The notes under the pieces were generated by a model that did not search any database, was not told the DNA's origin, and saw nothing but the letters and a program-made list of their open reading frames with translations. From NCBI GenBank assembly GCA_021163565.1, contig JAGGTT010000288.1, positions 1 to 5,598 on the forward strand: 5,598 nt of DNA, written 5' to 3'. Shown here piece after piece: positions 1 to 5,479 of this stretch. The translations under genes and the position numbers were made by a program. Every line of letters begins with the position of its first letter. Position 1 is the first letter of the stretch. This DNA comes from Candidatus Tharpella sp. Its GTDB lineage: Bacteria; Desulfobacterota; Anaeroferrophillalia; Anaeroferrophillales; Tharpellaceae.

Positions 1-530
1 GTATCACCAACATCATCGCCCCAGTAACGAATGCTTGTCGTACCGGCACGACAGGCATACTCCCACTCAAACTCACGCGGCAGCCGGATAATTCGACCGC
101 TCTTTTTTGACAGCCACTCGGCAAAAGCTACCGCTTCATTCCACGAAACCTCAACCACGGGCTGCCGGGGACCATTCAAGGAAAACTGTTTATACGATTT
201 ACTGTCATGCTCAGGAGCAAAATGAAGATATTGAGCATTGGTTACTTCATATTTACCAATCCAGAAACCGCCGACAGTAACTTCATGGCGGGGAACTTCA
301 TCGGCACAATAGCGGTTATATTTCTCCCGGCCCATCACCTTGACCAGACTCTCTTTCTCAGCATCAGTCTGCCCCATAAAAAACGAACCGGCCGGAACCC
401 AAACAAATTCCATGCCCGTCAAGGGTTCACGCCACTGGTGGGTCTCCGCCGCAAGGGGTGCCGCCAGAAAAAACATTATCATAAAAAATATCAATAAAAA
501 CGGAATCCGGCCCGCAAGAAAAGTCTTCAT
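1..530 (-). CDS. Exported FGE/SUMF1-family (formylglycine-generating enzyme-like) protein, C-terminus cut off by window edge
   Basis: Read on the minus strand from ATG at 530-528, the frame stays open for 176 codons and leaves at base 1. AAGG lies 6 nt before the ATG and sets the start. Residues 1 to about 28 look like a signal peptide: K2, a hydrophobic stretch about 10-27 and a small-residue end (APLAA), so the protein is probably periplasmic or lipid-free secreted. The mature part follows the FGE-sulfatase fold in order: [12 protein letters not shown] (42-53), the [22 protein letters not shown] block (80-101), [18 protein letters not shown] (123-140), then [16 protein letters not shown] (149-164) and RYWGDD (168-173). 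True FGEs oxidise a sulfatase cysteine to formylglycine using two C-terminal cysteines and copper. That part is outside the window, so enzyme, ergothioneine-synthase-like or non-catalytic binding roles cannot be separated. No sulfatase gene is visible nearby. The fold assignment is firm; the function is not. Confidence 0.9.
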   Translation of the reverse strand, partial: MKTFLAGRIPFLLIFFMIMFFLAAPLAAETHQWREPLTGMEFVWVPAGSFFMGQTDAEKESLVKVMGREKYNRYCADEVPRHEVTVGGFWIGKYEVTNAQYLHFAPEHDSKSYKQFSLNGPRQPVVEVSWNEAVAFAEWLSKKSGRIIRLPREFEWEYACRAGTTSIRYWGDDVGD

Positions 531-579
531 AATTAACCTTGTCATTTCAGTATACAGAACATTAATTCAAGTTATTCAT

Positions 580-601
580 AACATAAAAGAAACATAAAAG
601 A
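580..601. repeat. Two perfect tandem copies of an 11-bp unit
   Basis: AACATAAAAGA occurs at 580-590 and again at 591-601 with no gap. It lies in the AT-rich divergent spacer between the FGE-like gene and the PHP gene, 50-71 bp upstream of the FGE-like start. The 11-bp period is close to one helical turn, so it could be a same-face binding site or simply slippage. The sequence does not decide between these. No convincing sigma-70 promoter for either divergent gene could be placed in 531-770. Confidence 0.5.
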
Positions 602-684
602 AACAAGGTTATAAAAAATCACTGGAATACAGTAGATTTTAAGAGGCAACAAAACTTTTCTCATTGCATCTAACAAAAAAATAA

Positions 685-726
685 CCTATTAGGCTGAGAA
701 TAGGATTTATAACAGATTGTCCAATC
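685..726. promoter_or_regulatory. Two short dyads upstream of the PHP gene (possible control region)
   Basis: CCTATT (685-690) and AATAGG (699-704) form a perfect 6-bp inverted repeat around an 8-nt spacer. A second, tighter dyad, GATTG (715-719) with CAATC (722-726), follows after about one helical turn. Between them TATAAC (708-713) resembles a -10 element, but no acceptable -35 stands 16-18 bp upstream of it. The pair sits 45-86 bp before the PHP start codon, where a promoter would be expected. Dyads this short arise by chance, so this is only a candidate. Confidence 0.25.
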
Positions 727-770
727 AGATTTTTTCGAAAGAATAATATCCCTCTCAAGGAAACAATCAA

Positions 771-1712
771 ATGAAACCGAGAATTGTTGCCGACTTGCAT
801 AATCATTCGACCTTTTCCGACGGCGAACTCTCCCCTACTGAAGTGGTTAATCTGGCTGCGGAAAAAGGTTTTTCGGCTATATCAATAACCGACCACGATA
901 CTCTGGCCGGAGTTGAGGAAGGGCTGGAGACGGGGATCAAGGCCGGAATCGAAGTTATTCCCGGAGTTGAACTGACACTGCGTCTGAAACGACCGGAGTT
1001 TGTCGGGTCACTCCATCTGCTTATCTACTTTCAGCCGACACTGCTCAAAAACCCTGATTTCAGCAAAGCCATTCAGGCGCTGTTTGCCACCGGCCGCGGC
1101 GCCGCCCTGGTCCGGGATCGGGTCGCGGCCATAAATCACCATTTCGGCCCGGACTCTGCAACCGCAACTCCTGGAAAAACCCTGACTCTTAAAAAAGAGC
1201 TGACCGTTACCGAGATTGAAAAACTGGGAAACAACATCACCAGACGCCATTTTGCCCGGGTTTTGAGTGAAAATCATCAGCTTGACAAATCTCAGGTCAA
1301 AGAGATCATCGCCAACCAGAGTCCCGCCTACCTGCCCTCCGGAATCGATATGGAAAAGCTTTCTCCCCTGCGCCGTAAATTTCCCCTGCTCATCTTTCTC
1401 GCCCATCCCGCAGCCGGATCTTTCCCGCCGCCTTCACACTACCGTGAAGTCCTGCCGCCCTGGCCGATAGTAAAGAAACTGCTGCCGGAATTTACAGCAC
1501 CGGAACCGATTTGCATTGATGGTCTGGAGATAGAGTACCCGGGACATCGAGAAATCGATAAACAGGAGTTAAACACGCTGGCCGCAGAGCTCAACCTGCT
1601 GACCAGCGGCGGCTCTGACGGCCATGATCTTGGGGAACGCCCCTATGCTGTATGCGGCATCGGTAAAAAAGATTTCACCCGCTTTAAGCAGCGCTATGAA
1701 GACCTGCACTAA
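771..1712 (+). CDS. PHP-domain metal-dependent phosphoesterase, TrpH/YciV (RNase AM) type
   Basis: A 313-residue cytoplasmic protein without signal peptide or membrane segments. AAGGA (757-761), 9 nt before the ATG, supports the start. It has the full set of PHP metal-ligand motifs: DLHNHSTFSDG (8-18, H10 and H12), ITDHDT (39-44, D41 and H42), PGVE (64-67, E67), H82, the TrpH-type H160 in RRHFARVL, LAHP (210-213, H212) and GGSDGH (280-285, D283 and H285). Characterised relatives are trinuclear-metal enzymes: a 3',5'-nucleotide bisphosphatase and the E. coli YciV 5'-3' exoribonuclease that trims rRNA 5' ends. Either activity fits. It is about 20 residues longer than typical TrpH proteins; a proline-rich stretch after LAHP (about 214-245) may account for some of that. 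No intrinsic terminator is visible behind it, so transcripts could run towards dctP. PHP domains of histidinol phosphatase or DNA polymerase X are less likely, given the H160 motif and the long segment before LAHP. Its last codons lie inside a direct repeat that recurs at 4992-5018. Confidence 0.9.
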   Translation: MKPRIVADLHNHSTFSDGELSPTEVVNLAAEKGFSAISITDHDTLAGVEEGLETGIKAGIEVIPGVELTLRLKRPEFVGSLHLLIYFQPTLLKNPDFSKAIQALFATGRGAALVRDRVAAINHHFGPDSATATPGKTLTLKKELTVTEIEKLGNNITRRHFARVLSENHQLDKSQVKEIIANQSPAYLPSGIDMEKLSPLRRKFPLLIFLAHPAAGSFPPPSHYREVLPPWPIVKKLLPEFTAPEPICIDGLEIEYPGHREIDKQELNTLAAELNLLTSGGSDGHDLGERPYAVCGIGKKDFTRFKQRYEDLH

Positions 1713-1721
1713 GATATCAGC
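1696..1721 (+). repeat. Left copy of split direct repeat bracketing the TRAP operon
   Basis: ATGAAGACCTG (1696-1706), a 4-nt spacer (CACT) and AAGATATCAGC (1711-1721). The same two 11-mers occur in the same order and orientation at 4992-5018 with a 5-nt spacer. This copy covers the last codons (E-D-L-H) and stop of the PHP gene. The match does not extend convincingly on either side. Confidence 0.75.
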
Positions 1722-1837
1722 CCCGATCAAGTTCTCATTCGAGTACCGCTTTCATCCATATTTCTGGACTTTGTCAAGAGAATTAAGAAATTTAAACACC
1801 ATTAATTTTGAATAAAATATACGATTTTAATTTGCGC

Positions 1838-1866
1838 TTGCATTTAGTGAAAAACAGTACTAATAT
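1838..1866 (+). promoter_or_regulatory. dctP: Candidate sigma-70 promoter for dctPQM
   Basis: TTGCAT (1838-1843) and TAATAT (1861-1866) are separated by exactly 17 bp. They match the -35 and -10 consensus at 3/6 and 4/6 positions. An AT-rich tract at about 1790-1833 lies just upstream and could act as an UP element. Transcription would start near 1873, giving a leader of about 52 nt with the dctP ribosome site GAGGTG at 1915-1920. No sigma-54 GG-N10-GC element was found here, although some dicarboxylate transporters use one. Confidence 0.45.
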
Positions 1867-1872
1867 GCTCCA

Positions 1873-1892
1873 ACTCAGTCGATCGTTTGAGT
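1873..1892. promoter_or_regulatory. Candidate operator: 20-bp dyad at the predicted dctP transcription start
   Basis: ACTCA (1873-1877) and TGAGT (1888-1892) are perfect inverted arms. The palindrome CGATCG (1880-1885) sits at exactly the same centre, so 16 of 20 positions are symmetric. The dyad starts at the predicted +1, 7 nt after the -10, a position from which a dimeric repressor would block initiation. It could equally form a weak leader hairpin. The regulator is unknown and none is encoded in the window. Confidence 0.4.
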
Positions 1893-1924
1893 ATTTTTAA
1901 TCTATTTTTCTGATGAGGTGAATT

Positions 1925-2947
1925 ATGAACAGAACAAGAAAAACCCGCATTCATTGTTTTCTCCTGATAGCCGCTGCAATCCTTTTGTTTATACCCGTCC
2001 AGAGCCTCGCCAAAGAGAAAAAAGTTCGCCTCTCCTACAGCATCTTCTTTCCCCCCTCACATGCACAATGCATCGCCGGAGAGGCCTGGGCCAAAGAGAT
2101 TGAAAAACGCAGTAACGGCCAAATTGAAATCACAGTCTATCCCGGCGGCACTTTGACCAAGGCTCCACAGGTTTATGATGGCGTGGTTAATGGTATCTCT
2201 GATATCGGCATGTCCTGCTTTGCCTACACCAGAGGAAGATTCCCCCTGCTTGAAGGGCTGGATCTGCCGGTCGGCTATCCCGACGGCAAAACCGCCACCA
2301 AAATTGCTACGGCAATCACCAAAGAGTTCAACCCTAAAGAGGTTCAGGATACAAAAGTTCTCTATATCCATGCCCATGGTCCTGGAGTTCTGCACACGAA
2401 AAAGAGGCCCGTTCAACAGTTGGCCGACCTTAAAGGGTTGAAGATTCGCTCGACCGGGCTCAGCGCTAAAATCGTCAAAACTCTTGGAGCCCTGCCGGTC
2501 GCCATGCCCCAGGGAGACACTTATGAAGCCCTGCAGAAAGGCACAGTTGACGGAACTATCGGGCCAATCGAAGTTCTCAAAGGCTGGAAACAGGGCGAAG
2601 TCATCAAATATAGTACTGATCTTCCGGGTATCGGCTACACAACCTCTATGTTCGTTGTCATGAACAAGAGTAAATGGCAAGCCCTGCCTGATAACCTGAA
2701 AAAGATTTTTGAAGACGTTAGTAGCGAATGGGTCGCAGTTCAGGGTCAGGCCTGGGATGACGCTGATGCCGCCGGACGCGCTTACACCCTGGAAAAAGGC
2801 AACAAGATCTATGCCCTCTCTGAGGCTGAAAGTGCCAAATGGAAAGCCAAAGTCAAACCAATACTGGATGACTATATCAAAAAAACCACCAGCAAAGGTC
2901 TACCGGGAGACAAGGTCGTAGCCCGGATTAACGAAATGTTGAAATAA
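1925..2947 (+). CDS. dctP: TRAP transporter periplasmic substrate-binding protein, DctP family
   Basis: A 340-residue exported solute receptor, close to the usual DctP length. GAGGTG at 1915-1920 supports the ATG. The signal peptide has a basic start (NRTRKTR), a hydrophobic core at about 11-25 and an SLA cleavage motif (27-29). The mature protein begins [13 protein letters not shown] (34-46), then [16 protein letters not shown] (54-69), the [16 protein letters not shown] block (72-87) and SDIGMS (92-97). The family signature [11 protein letters not shown] (168-178) contains R175, the residue that in characterised DctP proteins salt-bridges the substrate carboxylate. [18 protein letters not shown] (197-214) forms the usual second-lobe hinge block. 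The ligand is therefore probably an organic acid, but neither sequence nor neighbours identify it; C4-dicarboxylates, keto acids and aromatic acids all remain possible. The gene is first in an operon with dctQ and dctM, but separated from dctQ by a hairpin and an inverted repeat. The symbol denotes the family, not dicarboxylate specificity. Confidence 0.95.
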   Translation: MNRTRKTRIHCFLLIAAAILLFIPVQSLAKEKKVRLSYSIFFPPSHAQCIAGEAWAKEIEKRSNGQIEITVYPGGTLTKAPQVYDGVVNGISDIGMSCFAYTRGRFPLLEGLDLPVGYPDGKTATKIATAITKEFNPKEVQDTKVLYIHAHGPGVLHTKKRPVQQLADLKGLKIRSTGLSAKIVKTLGALPVAMPQGDTYEALQKGTVDGTIGPIEVLKGWKQGEVIKYSTDLPGIGYTTSMFVVMNKSKWQALPDNLKKIFEDVSSEWVAVQGQAWDDADAAGRAYTLEKGNKIYALSEAESAKWKAKVKPILDDYIKKTTSKGLPGDKVVARINEMLK

Positions 2948-2949
2948 GA

Positions 2950-2962
2950 CGGGCTTCGCCCG
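2950..2962 (+). other. GC-rich hairpin just after the dctP stop codon
   Basis: CGGGC (2950-2954) and GCCCG (2958-2962) form a perfect 5-bp stem with a TTC loop, two bases after the dctP TAA. No T-tract follows, so it is not a standard intrinsic terminator. A hairpin here could protect the dctP message from 3' exonucleases or cause partial attenuation. Either would give more binding protein than membrane subunits, as TRAP systems need. The role is inferred from position. Confidence 0.45.
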
Positions 2963-2972
2963 CAATCCATGA

Positions 2973-3046
2973 CACAGAGGTAGAGGGCACAAAGTTTTAA
3001 TTGAAGAAGTAAACTTAAATAACTTCAAAAACTTTGTGCCTCTGTG
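2973..3046. repeat. Long imperfect inverted repeat (MITE/REP-like palindromic element) between dctP and dctQ
   Basis: CACAGAGG (2973-2980) and CACAAAGTTTT (2988-2998) on the left pair with the continuous right arm 3028-3046 (AAAACTTTGTG followed by CCTCTGTG). That is 19 paired bases, with a 7-nt bulge (TAGAGGG) in the left arm. TGAAG (3002-3006) with CTTCA (3023-3027) extends the stem past a 3-nt AAT bulge, leaving a 16-nt AT-rich loop. Unequal arms suggest an old palindrome decayed by a small insertion. CACAGAGG/CCTCTGTG-type repeats are, from memory, common dispersed intergenic elements in several bacterial groups; that needs a genome search here. No clear target-site duplication flanks it. 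The transcript could fold into a long hairpin between the two reading frames. Confidence 0.7.
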
Positions 3047-3134
3047 CTTTCAGCATTTGCACTTCACAACATATTTCCGACAAACCCTTATGAGTGATAA
3101 GTCACTTAAAGCAACTTCAGGGAGTTTAAGAAGC

Positions 3135-3611
3135 GTGAGCAAAATTACCAGGCTGTTAGTAGAAATAATGAATTATCTGGCAGCGGGCAGCATTATTGCG
3201 ATGATGCTACTGACTTGCGCGGATGTCCTGTTGCGCCTTTTTAAACACCCGATTCTCGGTACCTATGAACTCGTCGGACTTTTCGGAGCGCTGACTATTG
3301 CCTTTGCCATCCCGGCCACCACTTTAAGTAAAGGTCATGTTGCCGTAGATTTCATGGTCGAAAAACTCCCGGCAGGAGCCCAAAAAATATTCGCAGTTGT
3401 CGCCAACCTGCTAAGTCTAGCCCTCTTTTTCTTAATTGCCTGGCAATCTTTTCTCTACGCCAATATACTTAGAAGCAGCGGAGAAGTTACCTTGAGTCTG
3501 GAAATGCCTTTTTACCCCATAGTTTATGTTATCTCCGCCGCCTCGATACTGGTCTGCATCGTACTTATACTTGAACTTACAGTTCCAAAACAGAAGGTAC
3601 CAACAACATGA
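3135..3611 (+). CDS. dctQ: TRAP transporter small permease subunit, DctQ family
   Basis: From the chosen GTG this is a 158-residue membrane protein with four predicted helices, at about 13-34, 43-65, 85-106 and 126-148, as usual for DctQ. Family features are ADVLLR (29-34), the GTYELVGLFGALT stretch (42-54), LSKGHVAVD (64-72) and SLEMPFYP (121-128). DctQ forms the static scaffold around the mobile DctM carrier and contributes to the docking surface for loaded DctP. The start is uncertain. GTG 3135 has GGGAG (3120-3124) 10 nt upstream and gives the short N-terminus typical of the family. An in-frame ATG at 3090 adds 15 polar residues but has no ribosome site, unlike the other genes here. A still earlier GTG at 3036 lies inside the inverted repeat and is implausible. 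The stop overlaps the dctM start (ATGA), so the two are probably translationally coupled. Confidence 0.9.
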   Translation: MSKITRLLVEIMNYLAAGSIIAMMLLTCADVLLRLFKHPILGTYELVGLFGALTIAFAIPATTLSKGHVAVDFMVEKLPAGAQKIFAVVANLLSLALFFLIAWQSFLYANILRSSGEVTLSLEMPFYPIVYVISAASILVCIVLILELTVPKQKVPTT

Positions 3612-4909
3612 GTCCCTGTGCTATCGGCCTGATTGGCCTTGCGATTTTAATCGTATTCCTTTTCGCTCGGATTCCGGTTGGTTTTGCCATGGCCATCGTC
3701 GGGTTTGTCGGGTTTGTCCAGCTGGTCAACCTTGACGCCGCTCTCTCACTCCTGGCTCGGGATATATTTTCTACCTTCAGCTCCTACGGTTTGACGGTTA
3801 TTCCTCTTTTTATCTTTATGGGACAGGTCTCATTTCACGCCGGTATCAGCCGCCGCCTCTATGATACCGCCTACGCCTTCATCGGCCACCGGCCAGGAGG
3901 TCTGGCAATGGCAACGGTTGGTGCCTGTACCGCCTTTGGCGCGATTTGCGGTTCCTCTCCGGCCACGGCCGCAACCATGGCAACCGTTGCCCTGCCGGAG
4001 ATGAAACGCTACAACTACTCGATGGAGTTAGGCGCCGGGGCTGTGGCTTCCGGTGGTAGCCTCGGTATGCTCATCCCTCCCAGCGTTGTATTTATTGTCT
4101 ACGGCATCATGACCGAACAATCAATCGGCAAACTTTTTATGGCCGGCATTCTTCCGGGACTTTTAATCGCCGGCCTCTTCTGCCTGGCAATCAACATATC
4201 CTGTCGCCGCAATCCGGCACTCGGACCTCCGGGACCTCGAACAGACTGGCCAGGAAGGATCAAATCCCTTAAGGGAACCGGCGAAACTCTGCTCCTCTTT
4301 ATTATGGTTATGGGCGGCCTTTTTGCTGGCATATTCACCCCGACCGAAGCCGGTGCAATCGGGGCCTTATGCAGTATCGGCATTGCCCTTATGGGTCGCA
4401 ATATGAGTTTTGAAAAATTAAAACTCTCACTTTTTGAAACTACCCGTACCGCCTGCATGGTCATGGTCATCGTTACCGGGGCTGTAATTTTCGGCCATTT
4501 CCTGGCTGTCACTCGAATCCCATTCGACCTGGCCAGTTGGGTTGCGAGCCTGCCCTTACCCCGTTTCTTCATAATGATGATAATTATCGCAGTTTATCTG
4601 TTCGGCGGCTGCTTCATTGATGCCCTGGCCTTAATTCTCTTAACCGTCCCTATCTTTTATCCGGTTATCATGGCCCTCAATTACGATCCTATCTGGTTTG
4701 GCGTAATTATTGTCCTGGTCACGCAAATGGGAGTTATCTCACCTCCAGTCGGCATCAATGTCTACGTCGTCAAAGGGGTGGCACCGGAAATCCCGCTGGG
4801 CACCATTTTCAAAGGGGTTATTCCCTTTCTTATCGCCTTAGTTATCGGCACCATTCTTTTAATTGCCATCCCGCAAATCTCACTTTTTCTCCCGGGACTG
4901 ATGAATTGA
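3608..4909 (+). CDS. dctM: TRAP transporter large permease subunit, DctM family
   Basis: A 433-residue polytopic inner-membrane protein, near the usual DctM length of about 430, rich in hydrophobic segments from end to end. It is the ion-coupled transport subunit, moving substrate received from DctP by an elevator-type motion. Diagnostic blocks are all intact: ARIPVGFAMAIVGFVG (20-35), CGSSPATAATMATVALPEM (114-132), SGGSLGMLIPPSVVFIVYG (148-166), GIFTPTEAGAIGA (241-253), GCFIDALALILLTVPIFYP (334-352) and TQMGVISPPVGINVYVVKG (372-390). The proline- and glycine-rich hairpin motifs (IPPS, SPPVG) are those of the inverted-repeat transport domain. The ATG overlaps the dctQ stop by ATGA, with AAGG 10 nt upstream (3594-3597), so translation is probably coupled. 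It is not fused to DctQ, as it is in some TRAP systems. A strong terminator follows 23 bp downstream. Family assignment is secure; substrate is unknown. Confidence 0.96.
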   Translation: MSPCAIGLIGLAILIVFLFARIPVGFAMAIVGFVGFVQLVNLDAALSLLARDIFSTFSSYGLTVIPLFIFMGQVSFHAGISRRLYDTAYAFIGHRPGGLAMATVGACTAFGAICGSSPATAATMATVALPEMKRYNYSMELGAGAVASGGSLGMLIPPSVVFIVYGIMTEQSIGKLFMAGILPGLLIAGLFCLAINISCRRNPALGPPGPRTDWPGRIKSLKGTGETLLLFIMVMGGLFAGIFTPTEAGAIGALCSIGIALMGRNMSFEKLKLSLFETTRTACMVMVIVTGAVIFGHFLAVTRIPFDLASWVASLPLPRFFIMMIIIAVYLFGGCFIDALALILLTVPIFYPVIMALNYDPIWFGVIIVLVTQMGVISPPVGINVYVVKGVAPEIPLGTIFKGVIPFLIALVIGTILLIAIPQISLFLPGLMN

Positions 4910-4932
4910 TGTCAAGGGTACCTTAAAAACAG

Positions 4933-4964
4933 AAAAAGTCCGGCCATAACGACCGGACTTTTTT
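4933..4964. terminator. Intrinsic terminator, probably bidirectional
   Basis: AAGTCCGG (4936-4943) and CCGGACTT (4953-4960) form an 8-bp stem around a 9-nt loop, extended by A-T pairs from 4933 and followed on the plus strand by TTTT (4961-4964). It ends the dctPQM transcript. The A-rich left flank (4926-4937) becomes a T-rich tract on the minus strand, so the same hairpin can also stop transcription arriving from the cupin gene at 5387-5049. Confidence 0.9.
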
Positions 4965-4991
4965 ATTACTCTTCAATTGAATGAGCTGGAC

Positions 4992-5018
4992 ATGAAGACC
5001 TGAGCTGAAGATATCAGC
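4992..5018 (+). repeat. Right copy of split direct repeat bracketing the TRAP operon
   Basis: ATGAAGACCTG (4992-5002), a 5-nt spacer (AGCTG) and AAGATATCAGC (5008-5018) repeat the 3' end of the PHP gene at 1696-1721. Here the sequence is noncoding, between the operon terminator and the 3' end of the cupin gene. In this copy the spacer creates a small hairpin that the left copy lacks. Confidence 0.75.
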
Positions 5019-5019
5019 T
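5003..5019. other. Small hairpin beyond the cupin gene
   Basis: AGCTGA (5003-5008) and TCAGCT (5014-5019) form a perfect 6-bp stem with a 5-nt loop, 30 bp past the cupin stop on the minus strand. No T-tract follows on either strand, so it is not a terminator alone. It may protect the end of the cupin transcript, or may be incidental to the direct repeat that overlaps it. Confidence 0.35.
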
Positions 5020-5048
5020 ACCACCAACTGACTGACAAATTCTTTTTT

Positions 5049-5387
5049 CTAGAGTATCTTTGTCGCTTTCCCGGGCCGGGGAGCTTTACAGACCAGGATA
5101 CGCAAAACATCCTGGCTTTCATTGTACCAACAGTGGGGAATCCCGGCTGGACTTTCTATCAGGGTGTCAATATTCACTTCTTGCTTTTCATCCCCCACTT
5201 CAACAATCCCGACCCCTTCCAATACATAGAAAAATACGTCTACCGGCGTAATATGCCGCTTCAATGACTCACCGGGCTGTAATGTCAGATGAATCACCTG
5301 GGCAGCTTCAGAATCATAAAGTTTTCGGGCATCAACCTTGTGTGGGTTATCATTTTTAGCGGCATCGGTTACTTTCGTGATTATCAT
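5049..5387 (-). CDS. Small single-domain cupin protein
   Basis: A 112-residue soluble protein without signal peptide. The ATG at 5387 is preferred because AGGGG lies 6 nt upstream (5398-5394); an in-frame GTG at 5408 would add seven residues across that ribosome site. It shows both cupin motifs of one beta-barrel: LQPGESLKRHITPVDVFFYV (36-55) leading into LEG (56-58), and ESPAGIPHCWYN (78-89). In classical metal-binding cupins motif 1 carries HxH and a glutamate. Here only H45 is present, the second histidine is T47, and D50 or another residue stands near the glutamate position. H85 in motif 2 is kept. Metal binding is therefore reduced, different or absent. Such small cupins may be sugar- or ligand-binding, isomerases or dioxygenase relatives; the sequence gives no specific reaction. 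It converges with dctM and probably shares its terminator. Confidence 0.85.
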   Translation of the reverse strand: MIITKVTDAAKNDNPHKVDARKLYDSEAAQVIHLTLQPGESLKRHITPVDVFFYVLEGVGIVEVGDEKQEVNIDTLIESPAGIPHCWYNESQDVLRILVCKAPRPGKATKIL

Positions 5388-5479
5388 CTTGTTCCCCTGT
5401 TTTTCCACCCATTAACCACGATATTTAAAGGTTTGAGGGTATCTTGAGTTAAATATATTAAGACTTTAAGCAACAGAAA

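Noticed and set aside
207..497. Plus-strand open frames within 31-597
   Set aside because: The minus strand here encodes an unmistakable FGE-fold protein, and the plus-strand translations are not protein-like.
549..554. TATACT-like -10 for the FGE gene (minus strand)
   Set aside because: It is a good hexamer, but nothing resembling a -35 lies 16-18 bp upstream and it would leave a very short leader.
534..611. 9-bp inverted repeat TAACCTTGT (534-542) / ACAAGGTTA (603-611)
   Set aside because: Matches of this length occur many times by chance in a window this size, and the 60-bp loop makes pairing unlikely to matter.
1008..1406. 132-codon minus-strand open frame opposite the PHP gene
   Set aside because: It overlaps the PHP catalytic domain on the other strand. 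No ribosome site or domain supports it.
1831..1866. Sigma-54 promoter before dctP
   Set aside because: The TTGCGC/TTGCAT stretch lacks the GG-N10-GC spacing, and no activator gene is nearby.
2057..2680. 207-codon minus-strand open frame opposite dctP
   Set aside because: It lies wholly inside dctP, which has clear family motifs, a signal peptide and a ribosome site. The antisense translation shows no recognisable domain.
3036..3134. Longer dctQ N-terminus starting at GTG 3036 or ATG 3090
   Set aside because: 3036 lies inside the inverted repeat. 3090 has no ribosome site and adds a polar stretch unlike family members. 3090 stays possible and is noted in the gene entry.
4099..4572. 157-codon minus-strand open frame opposite dctM
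   Set aside because: It is a shadow of a strongly conserved membrane protein, with a basic, low-information translation and no family features.
4972..4981. TTCAATTGAA palindrome after the terminator
   Set aside because: It is a perfect 10-bp palindrome but AT-rich, isolated between convergent genes, and of a length expected by chance.
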